Shown here: piece after piece, positions 1 to 7,291 of the stretch
Numbering within the stretch: the stretch's first letter is position 1
Layout of the letters: each line of letters starts with the position of its first letter
Assembly: GCA_052246725.1 (NCBI GenBank)
Contig: JBQQCL010000004.1
Source of the DNA: Pseudalkalibacillus sp052246725
Lineage (GTDB): Bacteria > Bacillota > Bacilli > Bacillales > Fictibacillaceae
Length of the DNA stretch: 64,000 nt
Strand: one strand, 5' to 3'
Notes under the pieces: generated by a model
The model's database searches: none
What the model was told of the DNA's origin: nothing
Seen by the model: only the letters and a program-made list of their open reading frames with translations
Position numbers and translations under genes: made by a program

Positions 1-230
1 TCTAGATCTGTGTTTATGTTGACTGCGATATGCACAATATTCACCTCAAGAATATTATGCAGTTATCCGACAAAACTGTACATTTTTAAACGATCACTTC
101 TGTACATCTTAAAATTAGCATTTATACCAGATATGACTCATCAATAAATGTATTTGGAACCTCCATTACCTCACTCCATTGGCTTATATTTAACTCTACA
201 ATTAAGGTGTTATTACACCATAAAAGGCTT
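1..230. other. Left window edge, no assignable gene
   Basis: No complete gene is visible. On the minus strand a GAGGTG Shine-Dalgarno-like sequence precedes a GTG codon near position 34 and an open frame that runs off the left edge (VHIAVNINTDL). This could be the first codons of a gene lying outside the window, but 11 codons are too few to call it. Confidence 0.3.
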
Positions 231-254
231 ATCCTTCTTAGATCAACGCCCCCG
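231..254. repeat. 24-bp direct repeat, copy 1
   Basis: This 24-bp sequence, containing TTAGATCAACGCCCCCG, is repeated exactly at 789-812 in the same orientation. The two copies flank the Nudix gene. In copy 2 the flank extends it to an imperfect palindrome (GCGTTAATC, seven bases, GATCAACGC). It could be a REP-like element, a terminator remnant or a target repeat for the neighbouring IS110 element; which one is inference. Confidence 0.7.
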
Positions 255-265
255 ATAATTGAATT

Positions 266-700
266 CTAGGTTACTTTCTTAAGTATTTCTACTAATCCAT
301 TAGGGTATAGAATCTTTTTTCCTGAACAAAGCATTTTAATTGGAACCCATTTAGCATAAGATTTTCTGTTTCCTTCTTTGACAGAAAGGTAAGAATACTG
401 ATATAAGCTTTTGTCTATAAATTCAACTAAGTAAATCTGGAATAATTCGTGCCCAATATCATCATCTATCTTAAAAATGTTTTCAAGACAAGTTATATAT
501 CGCTTGATAATAATTCCAGCTCCTAATTCTTCATTATATTCTCTTAATATTGTCTCTTCAGATCTTTCGCCATACTCAATCGTGCCACCAATTGGACGAT
601 AATAGTACCCAGTTCCCTTTGAATGAATACCCTCATACTCCTCTAAAAGTAAATTATCCTCATAAATAATTAAACCTAAAGCTTTTGCACGTGGATACAT
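266..700 (-). CDS. Nudix hydrolase family protein
   Basis: A 144-residue single-domain Nudix protein. Residues 39-61 carry the Nudix box G-x5-E-x7-RE-x2-EE-x-G (GGTIEYGERSEETILREYNE then ELGA), with the metal-binding glutamates intact. Such enzymes hydrolyse nucleoside diphosphates linked to another group; the substrate cannot be read from the sequence. The ATG has an AAGGAG ribosome-binding site about eight bases upstream. It is a solitary gene in an accessory block, bracketed by the 24-bp direct repeats at 231-254 and 789-812, so it may have arrived as a unit. Low GC, like the KAP gene nearby, fits horizontal acquisition. Confidence 0.85.
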   Translation of the reverse strand: MYPRAKALGLIIYEDNLLLEEYEGIHSKGTGYYYRPIGGTIEYGERSEETILREYNEELGAGIIIKRYITCLENIFKIDDDIGHELFQIYLVEFIDKSLYQYSYLSVKEGNRKSYAKWVPIKMLCSGKKILYPNGLVEILKKVT

Positions 701-788
701 ATAACACTCCTTAGACCAACTAGATTATTAAATTTTGGAATAGTACTGCTACATCCCAACAGTTAGATATTAAACAAAAGAAGCGTTA

Positions 789-812
789 ATCCTTCTTAGA
801 TCAACGCCCCCG
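789..812. repeat. 24-bp direct repeat, copy 2
   Basis: Identical to 231-254. It sits immediately left of the non-coding leader of the IS110 remnant. With its left flank it forms an imperfect inverted repeat (arms 785-793 and 799-807 with one mismatch). IS110-family elements are known to insert into repeated palindromic sequences, so this copy may mark the target of that insertion; this is inference. Confidence 0.65.
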
Positions 813-1060
813 TTCGTATTATAATGTCAGCCAATCATTTCTGGTTGACCTATTTCATCTAGGTTATTCTTTAGGTAGCAGGGGTAGGACGTTCGCCCCC
901 GTGGGACATGATCCCGACCAGAATATTGTCCACCCCCTACTTGTAGAAACATGTTTAAGGCTGGTTGGGACCCTGATCCCGTATAAAAAGCGAAGCTATG
1001 ACACTGCAAGACAGGATAGGGGCTACCGGCGAAAAACAACATGAAGGAGATTGATAACCT
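813..1060 (+). other. IS110-type left-end non-coding region (possible bridge RNA)
   Basis: About 250 bp without a gene, ending in AAGGAG before the IS110 start codon. It has short hairpins such as GGGACATGATCCC and GGGACCCTGATCCC. IS110-family elements carry a structured non-coding RNA (bridge RNA) upstream of the transposase, and this stretch has the right position and length. A 94-codon antisense frame here has no recognisable homology and is not called. Confidence 0.45.
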
Positions 1061-1230
1061 ATGGATCCAGTGATTTGCCTGGATGTCGCAAAAGGAAAAA
1101 GTCAAGTTCAAGTCTTTTACAGAAGAAAACCCCTTACAAGAAGAGCTTTGTATTCGAGCACAATGTTTTGGGATTACAGGATTTTTATAAAATTAGATAC
1201 CTGCTATATGCTACTATATTTTGTATTATG
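1061..1230 (+). pseudogene. IS110-family transposase remnant (frameshifted, truncated)
   Basis: The frame starting at 1061 reads MDPVICLDVAKGKSQVQVF, the typical start of IS110-family transposases, whose first catalytic Asp lies in LDVAKG. Near 1125 the reading shifts by one frame and continues as KTPYKKSFVFEHNVLGLQDF, still alignable to the family's next segment. After about 55 residues both frames end in AT-rich sequence. The rest of the RuvC-like DEDD domain and the Tnp20 domain are missing, so the copy is dead. The AAGGAG ribosome-binding site is preserved. Confidence 0.75.
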
Positions 1231-1283
1231 GTACCCAAAGATATAAAGTTTTCTTTGAGTTAAACTTCTACCTTCAAAATAAC

Positions 1284-1309
1284 TTGGACTACAAAGATTT
1301 TGGTATAAT
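1284..1309 (+). promoter_or_regulatory. Extended -10 promoter of the KAP NTPase gene
   Basis: TGGTATAAT (1301-1309) is an extended -10 element, followed 42 bases later by the start codon. A TTGGAC lies at 1284 but only 14 bases away, too close for a standard -35. The gene's ribosome-binding site is TGGAGGGG. Confidence 0.5.
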
Positions 1310-1351
1310 AAGTAAGTTGATATAAAAAATGAATTTTTTTGGAGGGGTCTC

Positions 1352-3493
1352 ATGTTACTTTCTGATAAGCCTATTTACAAACGTGAAAATGATCTACTAA
1401 ACAGAGCAGACTTTGCTTCTCAATTAGCACAATCCTTAAGTAACCATTCAGATGAGGACAGTTTGGTTATCGGTTTTTATGGGAAATGGGGATCAGGTAA
1501 AACGTCTACTATAAATATGATGTTAGAAAAGTTAGAAGAAAGCGTTCAAAACGATGTTCAAGAAAAATACATAATAATTAAGTTTAATCCTTGGAACTAT
1601 TCTGGACAACATCAACTGATCAGTAGATTCTTTGAAGAAGTTTCTTATAATATTAGCGATAACGATGGAGGGAACTTAGAAGACTTAGGCCACAAGTTGC
1701 ATCTTATGTCAAAAATAATAAGTCCTGCAAAATATATACCAGGTATTAGCCAATTTGGAGAGCTTGCTGAAAAACTTCTTACAAGTGCAGCGGAAACTTT
1801 TAACGCAGTAAACCAAGACCAAAGCTTAGAGGATATAAAAAGTGAAATAAATAAAGAGCTGGTAAAAAATGAAATTCGCTTAGTAATTATAATTGATGAT
1901 ATAGATCGACTACAACCAAATGAAATGAGCGAAATATTCCAATTAGTTAAAACAGTGGGTGATTTAAACAATAGTATTTACCTTCTATCTTTTGATAAGG
2001 ATGTTGTAGCAAACTCATTATCAAAGTCTTTAGATCGGAATGGGTATGAATATTTAGAGAAAATAATCCAGATACCTTTTGAAATGCCTGTGATCGATAA
2101 ACAAGATGTTGAAACCATTTTATTCAACGATTTAGATCGTATCCTCGAAGGGGTACAAGGTTTTGATAGAACTTATTGGACGAATGCATATTTAGATGGA
2201 CTAAAACCATTGATTAAGAACTTGCGTGATACTAAAAGGTTTACTAACCTATTCGGCATGAAGTATAACGTTATCGGTACTGAAGTAAATCCAGTTGATT
2301 TAATTATTATTTCTGTCATTGAGGTATTCTTACCTGAGTTATATAAAATAATTAAAGACAATCCTGACCTTTTTGTTGGAGCAACAGATAGAAGTGACTT
2401 AGGAAATACAAAAGAACAACAAAGCGAAAGATATAAAAAAATTATAGAGCAAGTAAATGAACACCTACCTTTTGATATTTCGAGACTACTTAATAGGATA
2501 TTTCCAAAGACAGAATCTTTTGTTCGCAACATGCATTATGGACATACCTGGTTATCGGATTGGCGACAGAAAAAACGTATTTGCAGCCCAGATTACTTTG
2601 AGACCTATTTTAAATTAAGTTTACCTAAAGGAGAAATATCTGAAAGTGATATGTCAGATATTCTGGAATCAACATCCAATGTAGAGGGTTTTTCGATACA
2701 ATTTCAGAAGCTAAAGGACGAGGGAAAGTTAAAGAGGTTTTTAGAAAGGATAGAAGATTATTCTCTTAAGATTGCAAAAGAAAATGTAAAAAATATTATA
2801 ATGGTATTATTAAATCGGGGAGATAGTATCCAAAAAGTTTCTAAAGGATTATTTTCATATGAAATGACCCCTTATTTGATTTACCGTCTTATTGATAAAT
2901 TTCCAGAACAAGAGGAAAAATATAACTTGTTATACGAGGTTATTGAAAAAGCCAATAACAGCATCGATACCACCGTTCAATTTTTATTTCTTTTAGAGAA
3001 AGATATCAGTAAAGAAGATGACCCCAATCTTCCTGATGAAAAAATGAAAATAAGTCATGCACAACTAATTCAACTTCAAGAACTTGCTTGTAAAAAAATC
3101 TACTCTTGGCTTGATGAAAATGAATTTGTAGAAACAAAAAATTTACCATTTGTATTATATAGATGGAAAGAGTGGAACTCTGAACCTTCTGAAATAAACA
3201 AATATATCTCTAATCGAACAAAAGATGATATTCAATTACTGTCATTTGTTATAGGAGTCATGCATGAAGTCAAAAGTCAATCTGGGGATAACTATACCAT
3301 TGAAACTACCCAAGATTTAAACCCAGAAGTTATATCAGACTTCATGGATATTGAAGTTGTTTATGAAAGGTTAGAAAAAATTAAAGAAGAGGCTGATGAT
3401 TTAACTGAGAAACAAGGTGTATTGCTACAAACAGCAATTGATAAAATCCAAGTATATCTTTCAAGACAAGAAAAAAGATTAGGAAAACCTTAA
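1352..3493 (+). CDS. KAP family P-loop NTPase
   Basis: A 713-residue protein of the KAP NTPase family. Walker A is GFYGKWGSGKTS (residues 41-52), followed by the family's FNPW motif near residue 79, and Walker B is LVIIIDDIDR (about 176-185) with LLSFDKDVV after it. The C-terminal 400 residues are helical and unannotated. No obvious transmembrane hairpin is seen inside the NTPase domain, although many KAP proteins have one. KAP proteins include PifA, which excludes phage T7, so a defence role is possible, but no partner gene is adjacent: the gene has its own promoter and a strong terminator. ATG start behind TGGAGGGG. Base composition is AT-rich, as for the rest of this accessory block. Confidence 0.8.
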   Translation: MLLSDKPIYKRENDLLNRADFASQLAQSLSNHSDEDSLVIGFYGKWGSGKTSTINMMLEKLEESVQNDVQEKYIIIKFNPWNYSGQHQLISRFFEEVSYNISDNDGGNLEDLGHKLHLMSKIISPAKYIPGISQFGELAEKLLTSAAETFNAVNQDQSLEDIKSEINKELVKNEIRLVIIIDDIDRLQPNEMSEIFQLVKTVGDLNNSIYLLSFDKDVVANSLSKSLDRNGYEYLEKIIQIPFEMPVIDKQDVETILFNDLDRILEGVQGFDRTYWTNAYLDGLKPLIKNLRDTKRFTNLFGMKYNVIGTEVNPVDLIIISVIEVFLPELYKIIKDNPDLFVGATDRSDLGNTKEQQSERYKKIIEQVNEHLPFDISRLLNRIFPKTESFVRNMHYGHTWLSDWRQKKRICSPDYFETYFKLSLPKGEISESDMSDILESTSNVEGFSIQFQKLKDEGKLKRFLERIEDYSLKIAKENVKNIIMVLLNRGDSIQKVSKGLFSYEMTPYLIYRLIDKFPEQEEKYNLLYEVIEKANNSIDTTVQFLFLLEKDISKEDDPNLPDEKMKISHAQLIQLQELACKKIYSWLDENEFVETKNLPFVLYRWKEWNSEPSEINKYISNRTKDDIQLLSFVIGVMHEVKSQSGDNYTIETTQDLNPEVISDFMDIEVVYERLEKIKEEADDLTEKQGVLLQTAIDKIQVYLSRQEKRLGKP

Positions 3494-3510
3494 TCCATGA
3501 TTGATCACTA

Positions 3511-3540
3511 AAAAAGAGCTCCACATCTGGAGCTCTTTTT
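3511..3540 (+). terminator. Rho-independent terminator after the KAP gene
   Basis: A perfect 13-bp inverted repeat (arms 3511-3523 and 3528-3540, core GAGCTCCA) with a four-base loop CATC, ending in five T. Confidence 0.9.
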
Positions 3541-3622
3541 CACGTTATAAAACCTTAGGACATATTTCATCAAAATCCCTGTTTGTTATATAATGAGTAT
3601 ATTATTGCACTGTTCAATTTGC

Positions 3623-4552
3623 TTAATTTATTTTCTTATTATTTTTATCCCTTATAATAATTTCATATGGAATTTCTTTAATAGATAACTCTTCAATTTT
3701 TAACTCAATTATTTTATCTGCGTAATTTTCAATTTCCTTAACCTTTTCATCGGAGTTTCCGAACCAACTATTATTTATTTTTGTTTTTATGATAATCTGT
3801 AATGGTTGAGGATGGAACGAATAAGCAAACCCTCTATATTCGTTAAATTTCTTATTTGTTTCCTCATTTATTGCAGTAAATATGGGTTGCCATTCCATAT
3901 CACTTATCTCACCTTCGCTCTTCTTCTTTAATTTAACTGTAAATTTCATATTTGTTTCTGATAAAATGGTATTAGTAATGGTATTTTTGAGTTCTTCATT
4001 CCCTGCTGAACCTTTATCGGTTCCTTCAATTATGATTTCCTTCTTCGGTTTAACCGATATTGAATAGGAAAGGTTATTATAACCTTTATCCTTTAATACA
4101 TCTGAAACTACATTTGAAACCTTATCTAATGATTCCATTAACTCTTTATCTTTTTCATTTCGGGTAATGTCCCTTTCCAAAACCCTGAACTTTATATCAA
4201 AATCTTTAAATCCTACCTCTTTTGCAGTATTAAATATTATATTTTCCATTTCCCTCTTGTTGGTGTCTAATAAACCCTTATCCTTAACTTGTACGGTTAA
4301 AATACGTTCTTCATTAGAGAAACCTAGTCCTACTTCATCGTATCCTTTGTCCTTTAATTCTTTTGAACTTTTTGTAAATAACTTTTCTAATTTCTCTTTT
4401 GCTTTTTTAGTTTCATCCATACTTTTAATTAATTCTTTTTCTATTTGTTCATCAGATTGAGCATTTTCCGATTTATCTGAGCTGTTTGCGAATACAAGTG
4501 GTGAACCAAAAATGATTATTAATAAAACAATGCCAATAGTAATTTTTTTCAT
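3623..4552 (-). CDS. Secreted protein with three alpha/beta modules, function unknown
   Basis: About 309 residues with a Sec signal peptide (MKKITIGIVLLIIIFGSPLV, cleavage probably after VFA). The ATG at 4552 is preferred to an in-frame TTG nine bases upstream because AAGGAGG stands ten bases before the ATG. The mature part looks like three copies of one module of about 85 residues: a charged helix, a Lys-rich strand pair (GYDEVGLGFS; GYNNLSYSIS; YRGFAYSFHP), a second helix and a final strand. Repeats are diverged and were recognised by eye. No lipobox, no membrane anchor, no known catalytic motif. It stands alone between a terminator and a small membrane ORF. Confidence 0.7.
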   Translation of the reverse strand: MKKITIGIVLLIIIFGSPLVFANSSDKSENAQSDEQIEKELIKSMDETKKAKEKLEKLFTKSSKELKDKGYDEVGLGFSNEERILTVQVKDKGLLDTNKREMENIIFNTAKEVGFKDFDIKFRVLERDITRNEKDKELMESLDKVSNVVSDVLKDKGYNNLSYSISVKPKKEIIIEGTDKGSAGNEELKNTITNTILSETNMKFTVKLKKKSEGEISDMEWQPIFTAINEETNKKFNEYRGFAYSFHPQPLQIIIKTKINNSWFGNSDEKVKEIENYADKIIELKIEELSIKEIPYEIIIRDKNNKKIN

Positions 4553-4626
4553 AATAACCAAACCTCCTTAAGAGGAAGTATATGTCTCTTTATTTATCCT
4601 ATTCATTGGTTTGGTTTTAAAAATAT

Positions 4627-4704
4627 TTACACACCTATTAAAAATGTTATTAGAAAAAATATTAATGGTACAAATTGAACACCTTTTGGGTCGCTTAATC
4701 TCAT
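4627..4704 (-). CDS. Putative 25-residue membrane micro-protein
   Basis: A short frame reading MRLSDPKGVQFVPLIFFLIT plus FLIGV. It has a charged N-terminus and then one hydrophobic stretch long enough to cross the membrane. GGAGGG stands four bases before the ATG, an unusually good ribosome-binding site for a chance ORF. Nothing else occupies 4553-4865. A protein this short gives no family call; conservation in relatives would decide. Confidence 0.45.
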   Translation of the reverse strand: MRLSDPKGVQFVPLIFFLITFLIGV

Positions 4705-4865
4705 TGACCCTCCTGCTTTAATAAACACAGCAGACATATTATTGCAATAGACAGTTGATCGAAACTATAAAAAAATTGCTGCTGTTTAAAAAGATAAACC
4801 TATTAGTAATAGGCCAGATACTGTATTACTCATATAAAACACGATTATTAGTTTTAAAAATCGAC

Positions 4866-5180
4866 TTACCACATTGGTTCTTCAGTGCTCTTTATCTTAA
4901 AAAAATACGGGGCAATAAATAGTACTACCAATATTGTTATACCCTCAGTTAGATAAATAATATTATTAGGTAAATCAATTAGTGTTATATCTATTATTGC
5001 AAGTGGTATTAATAGAAAAAGCGGAATAAGAGCAAAGAGTCCAGAAAGGTTTCTAGTTTTTGCAGAGATAAATTGGGGCTTATTACAACAAGGACATATC
5101 AATTTATTTTTGAACCTAAATTGCCTTACAAACGTTTGTTTCCAAGTCCATTTACAATTACAATTTTCACAAGTAGGCAT
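4866..5180 (-). CDS. CXXC-20-CXXC family zinc protein with two membrane segments
   Basis: A 104-residue protein matching the small family named for its CXXC-20-CXXC spacing: CENC at residues 4-7 and CPCC at about 29-32, with the typical WTWKQTF and LICPCCNKPQF surroundings. Two hydrophobic segments follow (about 48-68 and 77-95), so the zinc-binding part is probably cytoplasmic on a membrane anchor. Function is unknown in the family. The ATG follows GAGGAGGAATTGT. It is the last gene before the left end of the conjugative element. Confidence 0.75.
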   Translation of the reverse strand: MPTCENCNCKWTWKQTFVRQFRFKNKLICPCCNKPQFISAKTRNLSGLFALIPLFLLIPLAIIDITLIDLPNNIIYLTEGITILVVLFIAPYFFKIKSTEEPMW

Positions 5181-5239
5181 ACAATTCCTCCTCTATACTG
5201 TCTCCATTTCTATTTATGGATTGTTATGTAATTGGTTTC

Positions 5240-5515
5240 GCCCTTATTCCAGAATCCTGCCCTTTAACGGAATAGCAAGCTTATCTGCTTCATAACTATA
5301 TTTTAACATATTTTTCTAGGTTCCTTCGTTATTCACAAACAAAACCCAACGCAAATCACACCTAAATTCACAACTCTCCATTAATTATTTCTACCTTTGT
5401 GAAATGTGTATGTTAATTCATATTTGAATAAGCCAAAAGTTCCGACTAATGCTGATAATACAATAAAAAACGCACTGTGAATTTCATTGTGAAAAATCCA
5501 GTGAGTTTCGCTTTG
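5240..5515. repeat. Left end repeat of the element (putative attL and integrase arm sites)
   Basis: This stretch is a diverged direct repeat of 26300-26545. In order it holds a CTTATTCCA hairpin-like segment, the exact 23-bp repeat (5296-5318), several AAATTCAC/AAATCACA motifs and a hairpin AAACGCACTG (5468-5477)...CAGTGAGTTT. The short TGTGAA-type motifs in both orientations resemble arm-type integrase binding sites. It is otherwise free of genes. Confidence 0.6.
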
Positions 5516-5608
5516 ATATTTACTTGTTTGCACCTCTGAAGTAAACCCTTTACTTTTTTTGTAGGGGGTTCATAATCTTAATCTATTTCGTTTTTCAATT
5601 TGTAATGC

Positions 5609-6175
5609 CTATAAAGGTTCGTCCTTGATTTGTTGAAAGGAATTGACAATCCATTGTTCACCTTCTTTCTGTAGAAAAACTTCAATGGTGATTCTTGAGT
5701 TATTACTTTTATTATTTGCTAGATTTATTGTTGTTTGTTCCATAATCAAATAGGAAGATGCATTCTCCCCTTCCATACTTGTATACACTCTTAGGTCTTC
5801 TACATCATACTCGTATAGTAGTTTCTCAGGCTCGTCAGAAAAAATCTGTTTAAATAACTCCTGACTTAAAACACTCTCAGCATTCGACTTTCTTTCTTCA
5901 TAGTTACCTTCCTTAACGTTAAAGACCGATTGAACAAACACATTGACCGTTTCCTCAATTTTTTGTACATCTGTTTTTTCATAAGCTTGAGTCTTTTTCT
6001 GATTATCATTTTTCAGAAGACTAATTTCATTCTTTTGTCTCTCTGTTGTTTCTTTAAGCCCTTTAATTTCAGCAGTTTGTTGATCGATGGTGGACAGACT
6101 GAACCCTCCCCCAACGATTACGGTAATAGCAATTAATAGTATAATAGTTTTTAGAATGAGATCCTGTTTCTTCAT
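5609..6175 (-). CDS. YddI/VirB8-like conjugation protein
   Basis: A 188-residue protein, last in the transfer operon, where ICEBs1 has yddI. An N-terminal membrane helix (residues 8-27) is followed by a coiled coil (about 33-70) and a C-terminal domain with an NTF2/VirB8-like look (helices, then strands ending in GEQWIVNSFQ). It is therefore anchored in the membrane with the bulk outside, as expected for an accessory subunit of the mating channel. The start codon is next to the stop of the wall-hydrolase gene, so the two are translationally linked. Assignment rests on position and topology, not on a strong motif. Confidence 0.6.
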   Translation of the reverse strand: MKKQDLILKTIILLIAITVIVGGGFSLSTIDQQTAEIKGLKETTERQKNEISLLKNDNQKKTQAYEKTDVQKIEETVNVFVQSVFNVKEGNYEERKSNAESVLSQELFKQIFSDEPEKLLYEYDVEDLRVYTSMEGENASSYLIMEQTTINLANNKSNNSRITIEVFLQKEGEQWIVNSFQQIKDEPL

Positions 6176-7279
6176 CTAATCACCCTTGCCTGCAAATAGA
6201 TTCATAGGATTCTGATGACCACTCCACTTGTTCGTCTTCCATTCAAAGTGTAAATGTGGACCAGTTGATGAACCGGTACTTCCGCAAATCCCCACCTGCT
6301 GTCCACGCTCCACAATATCTCCTCGTTTAACAGATAGATCCGAAAGATGGGCGTAAGCCGTAATAAATCCTTCTCCATGTTGAACCATCACTAGATTTCC
6401 GTACCCCGGTGTGCCGTTACTGTTATTATGAAATTTTGAATAGATGACCTTACCAGCATTTACTGATTGGATCGGCGTGACATGGTTGATGCAGCCAAAG
6501 TCGATACCCTGATGCATTTCCTTTGAGCCGTCAAATGGACCTTCCCGATAACCATAATTTGAGGTGACTTCCTTTATTCCATCTACTGGAAATGTCCATT
6601 CACCTTCCGCCACAACTAGTGTGGAGTAATCATGATACTGCATTACTGCGTCTGCATAATAGATATCACCATAACAGGCTCCGTATTTTGTGGCTTCTGG
6701 TCTTACACAGCTGTATTCACCAGTATGTTTCAATTTGTCATACATCATTGATGAGTATTCGATTGCAAGTTCCTGAGTATATTGACCTCCATTTTCAAAG
6801 ACGAAATTGATGAAACCAGAACCGAAATTGTACGATTGGAGTGCAAGTTTGACGTCACCTTGTGCACTTTCTAGTATATTGGCAAAATACTTTACACCCT
6901 GTTTAATAGATAGCTCTGGATCATCGATACACCCGGCTTTCCCGCAATAGCTTTCAGAAGCTTGCATAGGATCATCTCCACGCCCACCAGATTCATGCAT
7001 CATCAAGGCGAGGAGAATACCCACATGCTCTTCAATTCCAAACTCCTTCGCGTACTTTTCAACGGATGGTTTGTGTTGCAGGACTTCTTGTGACAGATTT
7101 GCAGTACCTTCTCCGTCAAGGGAGGTAGAATGATTGTTTACAAGATTATCAGCCCACATCAACAGCATGAAAAGAAGACCGAATAGAAGGGCGACAGCAA
7201 GGAGGAAGGGGAATAGATATTTGAAGAATAAACTTAATGCCACTGTTTTAGTTTTGGCTTCGATCGCTTCCCTTAACAA
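6176..7279 (-). CDS. CwlT-like bifunctional cell-wall hydrolase (lysozyme-like domain plus M23 peptidase)
   Basis: A 367-residue protein. A membrane helix (about 20-43) is followed by a lysozyme/transglycosylase-like domain of the CwlT type (about 65-190, catalytic Glu in MMHESGGRGDDPMQASES) and a C-terminal M23 zinc peptidase domain (about 230-365) with HQGID and HLHFE metal ligands. It opens peptidoglycan for the conjugation channel. CwlT of ICEBs1 and Tn916 Orf14 pair the muramidase with an NlpC/P60 peptidase; here an M23 domain takes that place. The start is a TTG eight bases after GGAGGTGATCC. Follows the VirB6 gene directly in the operon. Confidence 0.88.
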   Translation of the reverse strand: MLREAIEAKTKTVALSLFFKYLFPFLLAVALLFGLLFMLLMWADNLVNNHSTSLDGEGTANLSQEVLQHKPSVEKYAKEFGIEEHVGILLALMMHESGGRGDDPMQASESYCGKAGCIDDPELSIKQGVKYFANILESAQGDVKLALQSYNFGSGFINFVFENGGQYTQELAIEYSSMMYDKLKHTGEYSCVRPEATKYGACYGDIYYADAVMQYHDYSTLVVAEGEWTFPVDGIKEVTSNYGYREGPFDGSKEMHQGIDFGCINHVTPIQSVNAGKVIYSKFHNNSNGTPGYGNLVMVQHGEGFITAYAHLSDLSVKRGDIVERGQQVGICGSTGSSTGPHLHFEWKTNKWSGHQNPMNLFAGKGD

Positions 7280-7291
7280 AGGATCACCTCC

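Noticed and set aside
231..812. Nudix gene as an integron cassette between attC sites
   Set aside because: The repeats are only 24 bp and lack paired attC core sites (RYYYAAC/GTTRRRY) and any integron integrase nearby.
827..1111. A 94-codon minus-strand frame over the IS110 leader
   Set aside because: It covers the hairpin-rich non-coding leader and has no recognisable domain.
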